A stretch of 64,000 nt of DNA from NCBI RefSeq assembly GCF_000002425.4, contig NC_037253.1, positions 13,803,421 through 13,867,420 on the forward strand, read 5' to 3'. Shown here piece by piece: positions 12,467 to 25,804 of this stretch. Positions within the stretch are counted from its first letter, which is position 1, and each line of letters begins with the position of its first letter. Made by a program: the position numbers and the translations under genes. The notes under the pieces are model-generated. The model saw only the letters and a program-made list of their open reading frames with translations. It had not been told where the DNA came from and searched no databases. This stretch comes from Physcomitrium patens. Its lineage: Eukaryota > Streptophyta > Bryopsida > Funariales > Funariaceae.

Positions 12467-13890
12467 CTATTCAGTAATAGCACCAGGCGCACCACCTCCA
12501 AAGCTACCACCTCCTCGGCCAAAACCACCACCACGTCCACCACGGAATTCGGGGCGGTATTCTCCAGGAGCTCCACCTTTCTCTCCATCAAAAGCACCTC
12601 CACGGCCGCCGCTGCTGCGGTAACCTTCCCTGTCACCACCAAATCGTGGCCTCTCCCCTTCTCTTGGGGGACCGCGGGGAGGTCTGTCACCTCCAGCACC
12701 TCCCATTGGCCTGCTTGGAGGGCGCGCGGACTTCTTCAGAGTGGCAGGGACGATCTCAGATGGAAGGTTGAGGTAGGTCCTTAGGTGCTCAATGCCATCA
12801 TTGGTCAAATACCTGTAATGTAAGCGACATGTGATGAAGTCAGTAAACCGCTTACTTCAACATTCTTATGTAATTTGAATTATCAGCAGAAAAAAAGGGT
12901 ATGAGCCACTTCGGTGGAACACGAAAAATATCTAGTGGTTGACGATGCAACTGCTAACAAAGACATCGCTCAAGGGGTAGGATTTTCAAACTCAATTCCA
13001 CGATATTGAAACGATTTCCTGATCTATGCAAACAAAAATTTAACGACCCTAATCGCTTACAACGCAGACTCCTAGGACACAATCAGAAAATATAAGTGGC
13101 AAACTTGACTGCAAATGCACTGATGTCGTACAGATGAATAATGCGCCTGATAAGAATAATTCCCACATACTACAACGACAGGGAGATTCTGAGAAAAGTT
13201 GTGGTCAGGGTAAAATGGAGTTAAGGAGATGATGCAAGTGACGTTATCCAGAGAATGTAAGCAAAATTAATGTTTTCCGATGAAAATCACTCGAAGAAAA
13301 CATTCTACCGTTAAAAATTATTTTGATAGTTTCACTCGCACTGCAAAATGAATGCAGTATCAGTTTCAAGAGGCTCCGAAACACCTAAACCACGCAAGTG
13401 TCGCGATATTGATGCCAGTTTGACGATCCAAAATGCAAAGGACCAACAAGTTCATCAACCTCGTAGCAATTCGGTGTTGGAATGCAGATGTACACTCCTG
13501 AACAATATAGAATACGGTTTTGAAATAGACAATTTTCATTACTTAGTATTTAGCTGAAGTAACTACATTTTATCAGTGCCAACCAGGAGGTCCAAACTCC
13601 AAACCCTGATACAGGTAGAATAGGTACCCTAAAAAAGCTCTCACAAAAAACACAACCAAACGGTATCTACATCGATGGCACAGAGCAACTCACCAGTAAT
13701 AGTGCCTCCACGCGAAGTTCTCCTTCACGTACTCCTTGGACTTGAAGCTCTGCATGAGCTTGATGACCTGCAGATTGGGCACATCAATCTCGGGGTGCTT
13801 GGGGGCATTGTAATCCTTCTTGGCATACAACACGCCCTCCTTGAAGAGGTACTTGTACACCTCCACTCGGTTCTTCTTGGGGATCAGCAT
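12467..13890 (-). CDS. RPS10: 40S ribosomal protein eS10
   Basis: Structural protein of the small cytosolic ribosomal subunit. Two exons: 13694-13890 and 12467-12812, joined by an 881-base GT-AG intron that splits the Trp codon of HYYW. The product is 180 residues, the usual plant length. The N-terminal winged-helix part begins [19 protein letters not shown] and contains [19 protein letters not shown]; the second exon starts [17 protein letters not shown] and ends in an Arg/Gly-rich tail (repeated GGRGG, RPPRGPP) typical of eS10. The start at 13890 is the only Met that gives the full conserved N-terminus. A telo-box-like motif lies about 145 bases upstream. Confidence 0.97.
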
Positions 13891-14034
13891 ATTGCTTAGC
13901 CGCCGTCACCACTCTAGGCGATGACTCCACGAATGCAAAGCGATGGAGCGAGCGTGCTGAGCGTTTCTCACACTTTGCTAAAGGGAAGCATTCTTCGACA
14001 AGCGTGACACAAAAGGGAGAATCCCTCCCACGCA

Positions 14035-14046
14035 ATTAGGGTTAGG
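14035..14046 (-). promoter_or_regulatory. telo-box-like element upstream of eS10
   Basis: The plus strand reads ATTAGGGTTAGG, i.e. CCTAACCCTAAT towards eS10. Telo boxes (AAACCCTAA core) are common in plant ribosomal protein promoters. Function here is inferred from sequence and position only. Confidence 0.5.
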
Positions 14047-16150
14047 TTACGTTCTCAACACACGTTCCCTGCTTCAAAAAGAGAGCGGGAACGAAATACT
14101 CATTCATCGATTATGGATGACATTGTATCCATCCAAGGCATTCGCAACCACGGTAAAAGGGTAAGAACGTTGTACACGTAGATATTTGAAGAGACGATTC
14201 CAGGATCCTTTACCGCGCTCTCTGTCTCTCTCGCGCTTTTTTTCTTCAGTCACGTATAATTGGTTGTTAGAGTTTGATTGCGTTGTAGCGTTTATTTTCC
14301 TTTGCATGCAGCTTTTATCTAGTGATGTGATCAATTTCTCCTCAGCAAGTTGATCACCTACGACGTGGACTATGTTTGAGGTCACCCTTGGACTCAATTT
14401 CATCTCGCCGCTAGTAGACGGATGGTCGCACACCAGTACTGTGTATAATCGAAAATTTTCGAGACTAGGTTTTCGCTACACCGATTTGGGATCAATGACA
14501 TGTTCAGATTGCGGTCTATTTTGCAACACGGCGTGGCAAAGGGGACCGTATTGACACGTGTGATTCATATTTTTCTTTTTGCGTTTCCTGCTCATATAAG
14601 GCGTCTTTGAAATGAAATATTCACTGCTGCCAACAATTGTCAAATGCTCTTGGGCACCTTCAGTTTGTTGTTTGAGAATCGAGTTAAGTCAAGAACAATT
14701 ATGAAGTAGTCGTTACCTCGAAGCAAAAGTTGATATGTATTCGATGTCGTTTTTTCTTAAACACAAAGCACCTGACAGTGCTTTCATGCGGTTGAAGAGC
14801 TTGTTTCAGCATATTCAGACTGCCATCATGTAACTTCACGCTGGAAAGAATTGTTGTGAGAATATAATGCAGAGGTTAAGTTGTCATTTTCCGGATTAAT
14901 CCAACCAGGTCCTCTCTAGTTTGACGACCAGAGCCGTTACAGAGAGCCTGGGCCGAAGGTAGATGGATATCAACAATCAGATGGGGAAAATTGCTGGCAA
15001 CCTGCCACGATGAACTGAAGAATTCGCAGTGCTGTTGACTTAACTGAACGCTGTTCAAGGAACATTAATACTGCTAATAGATTGGGTTCTTACCGAGGCT
15101 TGTTCGTGAGGAAGGTTTGAGTCCCTGCTCGTGAAAGAAATGGAACAAGGAGTTCAGATTGCGTTACTTGTTAAAACCTTCCCCTTGTTGGATTCCTCTC
15201 TATATTCATCGTTTTTCATTATTTTTTCTTCCCGGTCTTACGAGTCTACTTTCAAATATGCGCGTGCACTAGTTAAGATAATACCTGTTGGATTTCCCAT
15301 GATTCCAGAACTTTACTAACGGTGAGGCAGCAAAGAACATTGCTCTAAAAAAAGTTCGACCATCTTCTTTTGTGAAAGGTCACTCGGTTTCAGATGCTAC
15401 TATTGATATATCATGCCTAACACGCACAGAAGCAGGTGTGAGGGTCGAAAGTCGGCTCTGACCCTGCTTTGTGAGCTTTGGGGAAAAATGACAAGCATGT
15501 GAGTCAAGGCAATCCCCATGTCCATGAGAGCGCCAAGGCATGGTGGCAATTGAGAGGTAGGGAGGGCCACCATCCGCCCCAAGGTTCTAGTGGTGCGGGG
15601 TACGACTTAGGGTGGATTATGTGGTTGAAGTTGGTTGGTCCAGGGTGCTTCTCAACACCCCTAGTCTAACCAACAGCATTAGTAGCCGGAAAGCAAAGCG
15701 TTGCTTGTTGGGGGCTAAAGCAAGAGGCACAAGGCAACATGAATTAAGCGGTCAAGGTATCGAGCTTTATCCGAGATAGCCTGGGTGGAGATTGATACCT
15801 CAAATGTAGCATTTAAGTGTCATACTACAGCATAAGATCATATTGCAAATTTGGATTGTGGTGCAATTTAGAATGCCATCTAGACTAAGTGAGTCTTGGA
15901 TGCTTGAGTTTTGAGAAGGGATCTATAAGAGGGGGTTTTAAGTTAAGATAATGACCTTATGTTTTTCAAGTGAAAGATTGATTTGAAAGTGAAGGCCATT
16001 ACATAAAGTATTAGTGCTTTTGAATTTGAAATTGGGAGTGAAGATTTAGTAAGAATCCAAGAATTTTGATGAAGGCAAAAATAGCATAATCAAGATATTG
16101 AGAAAGACCATAAGAACTAGCTTCCAACAAATTGAAGAAGAGGTCCTTGA
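14047..16150. other. Non-coding flank with a GC-rich block
   Basis: No gene supported. From about 15420 to 15790 the base composition switches to GC-rich and G-rich on the plus strand (for example GCGGGGTACGACTTAGGGTGG) and then drops back to AT-rich. It may be the LTR or leader of the decayed element whose gag follows, but I found no second copy in the window. Confidence 0.4.
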
Positions 16151-16175
16151 TGCAAAAAGTGCACAAGAAGTGTAA

Positions 16176-17800
16176 TTGAGTCAAGAGGTTCTAAGACCAA
16201 GAAAAAAATTAACTAAGAAGAAAGTTGTAAATGAAGAGCTTCTAATTCATCTTGAAGTTGATGAAGAAGAGAAAAATGTGGGAGATCAAAAGAAGCAAGT
16301 TGAAAGTTTTCAAGAAGTTTATGATTGTACAATTGAAGACAAAGAATACAAAAGAAAGAGGAGAAAGCCAAAGTCACAAAAGATGACCAACTTTAAAGAT
16401 TCAAAGGATTCTATGCAAAATTTATGGATTGATAAATAAATTATTCATCTTAATGAAGTAAAAAAGATTGTCACAAAAATGATCGAAGAAAGAAATAAAG
16501 ATTTTGAAAAAAAGATGCAAAAATTCAAACTTTTTATAGACTCTTTGATGAAAAAAAATGTAAGAAAAGAGACATTACTTAAAAGCCAAAAAGACAAGTC
16601 AAATTCTTATAGAACCAAAACTTATCAACCAAAAAAATGAAAGGCACAAAGCACAAGAGAACCACAAGGAGATTTCTCAAAGATGTTGAACATTAGCATT
16701 TGATCAATAACATTAAAAGTGATGTAGAAAAAATTAAAATTTAATTTAAAGTACTTTGAATTAAATTGATGGTGAAATCAAAACCAATTGTAATTATGTC
16801 AAATATAAAACTTAGAGTGATGTGTATAAAAGATTAATTATGAGATTTAAAAGCAAGTGCCAAAATTTCATAAAAGACTTGCAATTATTAAAGTTGAGAC
16901 AAGAAGGGAGAAAGGATTCTTTTTTAAAATATATTGGCAATTATCAAAACTAATTTACTTATATCCAACTTGATTATGAAAAAAGCCTACTAATTTTAAT
17001 TTATAATGAATTAAGTGTGATAACTAGAAAAAGGTGTTAACAAAGAAATAACATTCCTACTAATATCAATGATGCATTTGATTTGGCATTACAATTAAAA
17101 TTAGAAGAATAATATTTGAAACATAGTGAATAAAATATTATAACCAAAACTTAGGAAGGAAAGAGCAACTCTTAAGATGAAGTAAAGTTATTTTGTAGCA
17201 ATAAAAAAACCTCTATTTTTCAAAGAGAGGTTTGAAAAAAATGCTTCACAATCTCTCAAATCTAAAATCAAAAAGAATTAAGGTAGCAACAACAAAAAGT
17301 TCAAGACATGTGCAAGGAATGTAACTTGCTTCAAATGTCAACAAAAGAGTACTATTATAATGAATACAAGAATAACGAAATGCAAAGAAAGATAAGTAAA
17401 ATTTCTAATACTTCTTCTATATTTGAAAGTCATGATAAAAGAAAAGTAAACAAAGACACTTTTAAAGTTATAAATTTGAGCAAAAGAAACTTGGAAAGAA
17501 AAGAAAGATTTGAAGAAAAGATTAATTTGAAAACTCTTTATTATAAAATTTAAAAAATAAAATAATTTAATTTAATTTGATTATGTTCTAATATTGCTAA
17601 TAAAAAAGTTTCTATGTTGATTGATATAAGGAAAATCAATTTTTTCATATCTAAATTATACCAAAAGATCAGACTTGGCTCACAAATAAACCAAAAAAGT
17701 AAAGGCTTTTCTTGCACAAGATGGAAAAGTGATCAACTTGATGGTAAAGGATGTGAAATTGTTACTTAAGCTTTCATGGTAATAAGCAAGCATAAGAAAA
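16176..17800 (+). pseudogene. Decayed Ty3/gypsy gag-protease remnant (element G)
   Basis: Short ORFs and stop-broken translation resemble a retrotransposon Gag: a lysine/glutamate-rich N-terminal part (16176-16439), a segment resembling the capsid (about 16800-17110, ending NDAFDLALQLKLEE), and a broken zinc-knuckle-like CFKCQQK near 17325. Near 17585-17660 a segment reading KKVSMLID.RKINFFISK resembles a retropepsin active site with the DSG lost. No reverse transcriptase follows and no LTR pair is recognisable, so this is an old truncated copy unlike family X. Confidence 0.55.
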
Positions 17801-18949
17801 AACTCTATAAAGTGCCACATTATATAGTTTATATCACAGCATTTATTGGACTAACTCTTTGAGTTGCATTCTCAAGTCTTTAATTGTAGACTTGGCTTCT
17901 TCCTTTGCCGCTTGTAATTCTTTTACTTGTACTTACAAAGTGTTCTTCATGGCTACCAACTTATTCTTCTTTTGTCGCATTGCTTGAAACTTGTCTTGTA
18001 ATACTTGCATATATCATTTTATAGTTGTATGTTTATAAGAGAGTGCTATGATATTCTTTTGATTTTGCTCTATTATTCGATCTTGTTCTTTGAGCTATAT
18101 TCAGATGTTTTTAATCTCATAATGTATGTTCTTTAAATCTTCCATATTCACAAAAGTAGAGGGAGCATTTTACATGTCATGTAGCTACTATTACGTTTCA
18201 ATGAGTTGGACTTGTAAGGTGGTGCTTAGTTCCAAGTATTCTTAAATAATCAGATAAATAATGTCTCAAATACTTTATAGTTGTGTGCTTTGACCTGTGT
18301 CCAACAAAACTAGCTTTTGGATGATACGTCATAAGGCTTTGTGTTGTAAATAGGTAGTTTAGAGTATTGATTCCATGTTTGTTTTTTTCTTTATTTTTAA
18401 TTTTTTTTCTCTCTCTCTTTCTTCTTCCTTGTCTCCTCAAGACTATGTTGAGGCGTCATTATTTTAATTGAAATAGTATTGATATCAATATCTACATTCG
18501 TTTTTATTCATTCATATTTGTGGTTGTATTCTTTGTGATGTCACTTTTGTTGGGCGTCATCCTTAAGATAGTCCTTGATTTTTTTTTATTATCTGCCAAG
18601 AAAGAGGACAATAATATTTTAAGACATAGCACTTCTATTTGCATATGTAACTTGTAAGGAGAGTCTGCATGTTACGACATCAATAAAAGTCTTGTTTCAT
18701 GTAATGCAACTGTCATATGAATTTTTCATAGATGATCTAACTCCATTTAATCTCCTCAACTGCCTCAATAAATAAATATATATCTATCATGACTTTAGAT
18801 ATGAAATTTAATTGTTTGCAAAAAAAATACATAAGTAATGATCTTATAAATATGCGTGTATTTATCTAGGTATCAAAGATATAAATCTTGAAGAAAGAAA
18901 ATCCTCAATACACTCTTAAGTCACTGAAAGGAACTAAAAAGTCACTCAA
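17801..18949. other. AT-rich repeat-derived DNA
   Basis: No gene supported. The minus strand around 17850-18180 gives Lys/Glu/Gln-rich coiled-coil-like translation broken by stops, possibly another Gag remnant in the opposite orientation. Confidence 0.3.
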
Positions 18950-19419
18950 AAATGATATAATATTGAACTAGAATGGCTATTATCAAAAAAAAAAAAACTA
19001 GAAAGTCTTAGAATAAGACTAAGGACTAGAAAGGCATTGACAAAAGTGAAGAAGGCTTCACTCTTGCCTCCATATATACTCTTAATTAGGAGCTATATGG
19101 AGATGTATTATAGGACCTTCAAAACGTGTCAACTTTGCTAGCCACATGTCTTAACTTGTAAGGCAAGTTATCTATGTATGCACCACATAATTAGCTTGTT
19201 CCATAAGCAACTACACAAAGTTAACTTGTTCTACAAGCTACCAACATTTCATTAACTTGTTGGCAAAGTTCATATCCTACAAATACATCTAAAATCAAAA
19301 CCGCATCTATGAAGCTTCTACGAAGTTTCTCTAAAAGTCTTTATGAAATTAATTTATATTTACCTATTTCTGTCTAATTCTTTAAATAACTATTAAAATA
19401 AATGTATATGTTCATGACA
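18950..19419 (-). repeat. Old family X LTR, minus orientation
   Basis: On the minus strand this matches the family X LTR: terminal TGTCATGAACATATAC at 19419, the TATA/inverted-repeat block (inverted repeat 19039-19068) and the segment complementary to CTATTGCCAAAAGACAAG. The left boundary is blurred. It ends 12 bases before element A, so A inserted beside or into an older copy. Confidence 0.75.
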
Positions 19420-19431
19420 CTATGTTACAAC

Positions 19432-19990
19432 TATCATGGACATACATATATAAGCCACTAATTACTTGTATAAATAGGTGAAAATAAGTAGAAGTAGGTA
19501 AAAGTAAGTTAATTTTATAATATCTTCTATAAAAGCTTTCTAAGAGCTTCATAGATACTGCTTTGACTTTATAGCTATCTATAATTGACTTTTTGGATTA
19601 AAAAAATGGTCAATAAGTTGGCTATGTGCCATTTATGTTGTTAGCTTGAAGACCAAGCTAACTATGTGGCCTACATGTAGAAAAACTTACCTTAAAAGTC
19701 ATGGCATGTGTCCTACAAAGTCAACACATACTAGAGGTTCTATAGAACATCGCCAAGTTGCCTCTAGTTAGATATTATATATAAAGATAAGAATGAAGCT
19801 CTCTTCACTCTTATCAATTCTTTTCTTACTTTTAGTCTAGTTTCAAGAGTCTTAAGTTTTCTTGTCTTTTGACAATAAGCCATTTTAGTTTCTTTTTAAT
19901 ATACGTACTTTCTTATTTCTATTTTGTTATTCTTTCTTTGATATAGATTTCATTGATTTATGCATTATCTTTTAGTTCATATCTGTGACA
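19432..19990 (+). repeat. Element A 5' LTR
   Basis: 559 bases, ending TGACA. TATA-like TATTATATATA near 19773-19783, followed by an inverted repeat at 19786-19815. The sequence directly after it, AATTGACAAGA, is the putative primer site (see findings). Confidence 0.95.
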
Positions 19991-20196
19991 AATTGACAAG
20001 ACTACACTTATAATATCAGAGCTTTGTCTTGTCTTAATTAAGAGTGGATAACTCCTTTTTCATGATAAGACATAAGCATATTAGAAGTTACACATTACCT
20101 TCTTCTAAACTGATATCATTCTTAGTATTTTATTTGTCCTCAAGTCCTTTCTTTTACTTGTCTTGAGTGATATTAGATAATTTTTTGAGTATTATT

Positions 20197-21195
20197 ATGG
20201 CAGAGCTTGTTGAAATGAAGAGTGCAATGGCTTAAATACAAGAACAATTGAGGGAGTTGATGCTTAGGATGCATTAACTTAATTTATAATCACAAGAATC
20301 AATAAGAATAGCAAGAAGTAAGGATATAGAGATAATTAGAGTTGCTTCAACATCTGTACTAAATCATATCGCTCTATCCATGGTGGAACATCCTTCAAGT
20401 GTTATAGAACTAAGAATTGCTTTGCTCAAGAAGTTTGATGGTACAAGATCTAAATTTAAGATTTATCAATCAAGTACAACTTCTGATTAAACTTCAACAT
20501 CAAAGCTATCCAACTCCAGGATCACTAGTTAGAATCATTGGTACACTTCTTTCTGATTGAGCACTATCGTGATTTTTCATCTTTTCTTAAATAACAAGAT
20601 CCAATATTGGATAATCTAGATGCATTTTTAGTAGAATTTTGGTCCATGTATAGAGAACATGATGCAACTCATGTTACAACCAACAAGATTTATATTTTGC
20701 AACAAGCTAATCGATCTATAATATTATATGCTTCACAATTTTAATAACTTGCAACTAATATCAAGTAGGATGATATTACATTTATTAGCTAATTTTTCTA
20801 TGGATTATAATATAAAGTAAAGAAATTGATGCTCAACTTATCTGATCCTCAAATATTGAGTCAAGCAATTGATTTTGCTATGAAATGCGACAATCAACTT
20901 TTTGAATTTTGATCTAAAAGTCACACAAATGGGCCTCAATGTTACTACAATTCAATGGCAACACCAACATCTCTTCAACACATATAGTCAAAAATGGAGG
21001 ATATACAAATTAATATAGTATATTTTAAACCTTTTATCGAGCAAGAAAAGACTCATCACCATCAAAAAGGATTGTGCTTATATAGTAGAGAATCTAAACA
21101 CATTACTCAAAATTGTCCAAAGAAATGACAAAATCACAAAATGAGGAGCACATCTGTCAAAAAAGATAATGTGTCAAAAAATGAATTTGTCTAGC
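20197..21195 (+). pseudogene. Element A gag
   Basis: Starts at the same ATG (MAELVEMKSAM) as element C gag and aligns with it throughout, including the zinc knuckle (CLYS.ESKHITQNCP, first residues partly lost) near 21069-21121. Many CAA/CAG/CGA codons have become stops. A slippery run A AAA AAT lies at 21176-21182 and the terminal TAG at 21201-21203 is shared with element C. Confidence 0.85.
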
Positions 21196-21208
21196 TACAA
21201 TAGAGACC

Positions 21209-24200
21209 GTGCAAATAAAATCTTATATAATTTTTAATGAAGATCTTATCATCTCTTTAGAATCCTCTTCTTATTTTAAAATAGATGTGTATTTGGAATC
21301 TAATAATTATAAAGCCTTTGTCTTAATAGATTCAAGAGCCTCAACTTGTTTTTTAAACATAGAATTTGTTAAAAGTCATAAAATATCGTTAGTATAAAAA
21401 ATCAAACTTATTCATATAAAAGTTACAGATAGTTGTCTATTATCTTTTGGAGATTTTATTCATAAAATACTTCTTATAGATATAGCAATAAATGGTCATA
21501 ATAGTTGTATAATCTTTAATATAATTAGATCTCTTTCTAATCTAGTCATTTTAGGTTTATCATGGTTAAAAAAATATAATCCTTGCAATGATTGGATTTC
21601 TTGTACCATTGATTTTTCTAAAAGTATAATCAAGAGTGAAATTAATCGAGTAGAAATTCATAAGTCTAGTACAATTAAATCTATGTTTGTAGGTGCAAGA
21701 GCTTTCTTGTATGCTGTAAAAAAAGGATCACCTTGTGTCATTTATGCCACACTTGTTTCTAATGATGCAAAGACTTCAAGTGGCATTTCCAATCAATATT
21801 AAGAATTTCAAGATGTATTTGAGAAGAAGAATGTGGATATTTTTCTATAACATCGTCCCAATAACTATTCAATGGACCTTCAAGAACAAGTACAACCGCC
21901 ATTTGGACCAATCTATAGTTTATTACAAAATGAATTGGCTGAATTTAAGGAATATATTGAAGAAGATTTGTCCAAGAATTTCATACGCCATTCCAAATTA
22001 TCAACAGGAGCTTCAATCTTAATTATGAAGAAGAAAGATGGCTCATTGCGGATGTATATTGATTATCAAGGACTCAACAAGATCACCATCAAGAATAAAT
22101 ACCTTCTACTTTTGATTTTCGGACTTCTCAATCAACTAAATCAAGCTAAGATCTATACAAAAATAGATCTATAATGAGCATACAATCTAGTACATATTAA
22201 AGAAGGAGATAAATAGAAGACTACATTTTGAACTAGATATAGGCATATTGAATACAATGTCATGCTTTTTGGACTTAAAAATGCACCGATAGCTTTTTAT
22301 CATCTATGAATGATATTTTTCAAGAATTTTTAGATGATTTTATTGTTTGTTATCTAAACGATATCTTGATCTATTCTAAGAATATAGATGAATATAAACT
22401 TCATGTTCGTCGTGTGCTACAAAAATTAAGAAATGTGAAACTTTATGCAAAGATAGAAAAGCATGTATTCTACACTACTCAAGTTGACTTCTTAGGATAC
22501 ATCATTTCAAATAATAGACTTATGATGGATCCTAAGAAAGTTCAAATGATTATAGATTGGAAGATTCCAAAAACAATAAGAGATGTCTAATGCTTTTTGA
22601 GCTTTGCCAACTATTATCGAATCTTCATCAAAGACTTCTCTCAAGTTACAATTCCACTTATATGTTTGACTTGCAAAGACAAACTTAAGTAGAGCAAAAA
22701 AATTGAAGCATCTTTTGAAACTTTGAAGTCAACCTTTATTTATGCACCAATCTTGTATCGTATCAATATTTCTAAGGCATTTTTTATGGAAATAGATGCA
22801 TCAAACTTTACTTTTGGTGCCGTATTATCAGAAATAGAAATAAATGATAAACTTCACCTAGTAGCTTTTCATTCTAAAAATTTTTCAATAGCCGAGATTA
22901 ATTATGAAATCCAGAAAAAAAAACTTCTTGCAATCGAGGATTCATTTGAAGAATGGCGTCAATATCTAGAAGGCGCTTCTAATCCAATCACCGTGTATAT
23001 GGATTATAAGAATCTTAAGTATTTCATGTCAGCATGTGTTTTAAATTGTCGCCAAGCCTGTTGGAGCATGTTTTTATCAAGATTTGATTTTAAGATCACA
23101 TATCAACCTGGAAAACAACAAGATTTGTCAAACATCCTTTCTAAACATTCTTATCTTGTACCAAAAGAAGGAGATGCATCTTTTAATCAGTAAAGAACAA
23201 TTCTCTTGAAGCCAAAGTATTTTCATCTTTGAGTAATGAAATCAACACTGACAGTTGATTTGACCCTTGTGAAACAAATCCAATCAAGTATGTCTTCTCA
23301 TCCTCTTGTTCACAATATCAAGAATCCTTCTTCTAAGTCTCAAGATACTTCTAAGTTTGAGTTCAAAAACAACCTATTCTATTTCAAAGGTCAATTGAAT
23401 ATTCCAAAAGGAGAAGCATGATTACGTGTTCTTCAAGCATGTCGTGACTTTCGAGCAATACGACATTTTAGATACAAGAATATTTTGGAGCTTATATCTA
23501 AAGATTTTTGGTGGCCACAAATATAAAAGGGTATGATAGACTTTGTTCAATCATGCGACATTTGTTCAAGATGAAAAACTCCTTGTTGTCGACTTTACGG
23601 ACTTCTTCAACCATTACTTATTCCAGAACAACCATAGTCTTCTGTTTCTATGGATTTAATCACGGATCTTCTAATCTCAGATTCTTATAATTCTACATTC
23701 ATGATAGTAGATCGTTTTACTAAGATGGCACATTTTGTACCATGTACAAAATCTATCACAAGTAAAGAAACAACTAAACTCTTTTCTAACAACATCTATC
23801 GCTATCATGGATTAACCAAGGATACTATATCTGATAGAGGAACTCAATTTGTATCAAGATTTTGGCGGACTTTTTATAAGATTCTAAAAGTGGATATAAA
23901 CTATCTTTGGCATTCCATCCTCAAATTCATGGACAAACAGAGCGTATTAATCAAGTCTTGGAACAATATTTAAGATGTACCATTAACTACGAACAAGATG
24001 ATTGGATAATTCTTTTGTCATTGGCAAACTTTGCTTATAATAACATGACATATTCTTTTACAAAACAAACACCTTTTTTTTTGCCAATTATGGTTATCAT
24101 CCATGACTTGATACTTTTGACTTTTCAAAAGCTGATAATCTTGCTACGAAAGATTTGGTAAATCATTTGTCAAAGCTACATACAATAATGAAGGTGCAGT

Positions 24201-24697
24201 TAAAAGAAGCTCAAGAACAACAAAAGATCAAAATAAATGTCTATCGAAAAAAACAACCACCATTCCATATGGGTGACAAGGTACGGTTACTTTATCGTAA
24301 TATCAAGACCACTTATCCTTGTGACAAGTTGGACTATGATAGGCTTGGACCATTTCTTATTTCTGCACAAATCAATCCAGTTGCATATTGTTTATACCTA
24401 CCGAAGTCAATGAAAATCCATCTAGTGTTCTATGTGTCTCTTTTTGAACCATACAAGATAGTGGACATACCAAGAAGAAGACAAGCTCTACTTCCTTCTA
24501 TAGAAGTAGACAATAATAAAGAATTCAAAGTGAAAGAAGTCATAAATTCAAGGCCGCACTGAAATAAATTGGAATATCTTATCCATTGGCACAAATATAA
24601 TATTAGTGAACGCTCATGGAATCCAGTAAAGAATCTTGTAAATGTAGCAAAGGTGGTGGAGGCTTTTCATCGACAACATCTATTAAAATCAAGATGA
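21209..24697 (+). pseudogene. Element A pol (protease, RT, RNase H, integrase, chromodomain)
   Basis: Protease motif LIDSRASTCF (about 21325-21357); RT with MYIDYQGLNKI and the catalytic box as YLND (22351-22362; normal YLDD, so a catalytic Asp is now Asn); RNase H with AFFMEIDASNF; integrase with DRFTKMAHF, SDRGTQF and a Gln-Thr-Glu-Arg segment; C-terminal chromodomain around 24514-24690 (KLEYLIHWH, SERSWNP). Several stops and frameshifts break the reading frame. Confidence 0.9.
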
Positions 24698-25240
24698 AAA
24701 TCTTTTCTATAAAAGAAACAAGATCTAAGCAAGATAACATTCTACTTTCAATCCTTGTTTGTAGCTTCTTTGTAGTTGTGATGCTACGGAGATAGAAAAC
24801 TAACAACCAACAGATTCATTTGCTAACCTGCCAGACGAGACATTGGGATTGTCACAACCTTCAAGACAACGCAATTGAGATGAAGAACCTTAAGAGCGAC
24901 ATATTTTTCCTCAAATAGATGGTCAGATACAATGCGTTTGGTATCACAACCTTCAAAGAGACTCTTGATGTTTGGTAATTTTATTAGAAGTAGGAACAAC
25001 TCCTGATCGTGTTCTAAATATTTTATTTGAAGGAAGTTATGAAGGCCTTAACAATGATCAAATAATAGGGTGGTCTTCCTGCCCTAGTATGGGACACTAT
25101 TAATGATTGAGAGGCCCTATCAACCATCTTCAAAGAAAACAAAGATCTGAATATGTGGCGAATACAATTTGCCGCATCATAGATTTCTTCAACATATAAT
25201 GACTGCTCTTCGTGGAACTCATCCCTAGAAGGAGAGATAA

Positions 25241-25799
25241 TGTCATGGATATATACATAAAAGCCAATAATTACCTGCATAAATAGGTAGAAGTAAGTAG
25301 AAGTAAGTAAAAATAAATTAATTCTATAATATCTTCTATAAAAGCTTCCTAAAAGCTTCATATACGTTGCTTTGACTTTATAGCTGTTTATAATTGATTT
25401 TTTGGATTAGAAAAGTGGTCAACAAGTTGGCCATGTGCCACACATGTTGTTAGCTTAAAGACCAAAGTAACTATATGGCCCACATGTAGAAAAACTTATC
25501 TTGTAAGTCAAAGCATGTGTCCTACAAAGTCAACACATATTGGAGGCCCTTTAGAACATCGTCGTGTAGCCCCTAGTTAGATAGTATATATAGAAACAAG
25601 AATAAAGCCCTCTTCATTCTTGTCAATTCCTTTCTTGCTTTTAATCTAGTTTCAAGAGTCTCAAGTTTTCTTGTCTTTTGGCAATAAGCCATTCTAGTTT
25701 CTTTTTAATATACATACTTTCTTATTTCTATTTTTTTACTCTTTCTTTGACATGGATTTCATTGGATTATGCATCATCTTTTAGTTCATGTCCGTGACA
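25241..25799 (+). repeat. Element A 3' LTR
   Basis: Starts TGTCATGG, ends CCGTGACA, 559 bases. TATA at about 25583-25592 and inverted repeat 25595-25624. The segment TCTTGTCAATT (25618-25628) is an exact 11-base complement of the sequence right after the 5' LTR. Confidence 0.95.
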
Positions 25800-25804
25800 A
25801 CAAC

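Larger units (their letters stand above)
19432..25799 (+). mobile_element. Family X chromovirus, element A (full length, dead)
   Basis: A Ty3/gypsy element of 6368 bases bounded by a perfect 5-base target duplication ACAAC (19427-19431 and 25800-25804). Order: 5' LTR, leader, gag, protease, reverse transcriptase, RNase H, integrase, chromodomain, purine tract AGAAGGAGAG (25228-25237), 3' LTR. Both LTRs are 559 bases. The first base pair of the 5' LTR has changed from TG to TA. All coding parts carry many stops, so the copy is inactive. Confidence 0.95.

Noticed and set aside
12454-12699. Val/Glu-rich minus ORF overlapping eS10
   Set aside because: Frame shadow of the Gly/Arg-rich eS10 tail.
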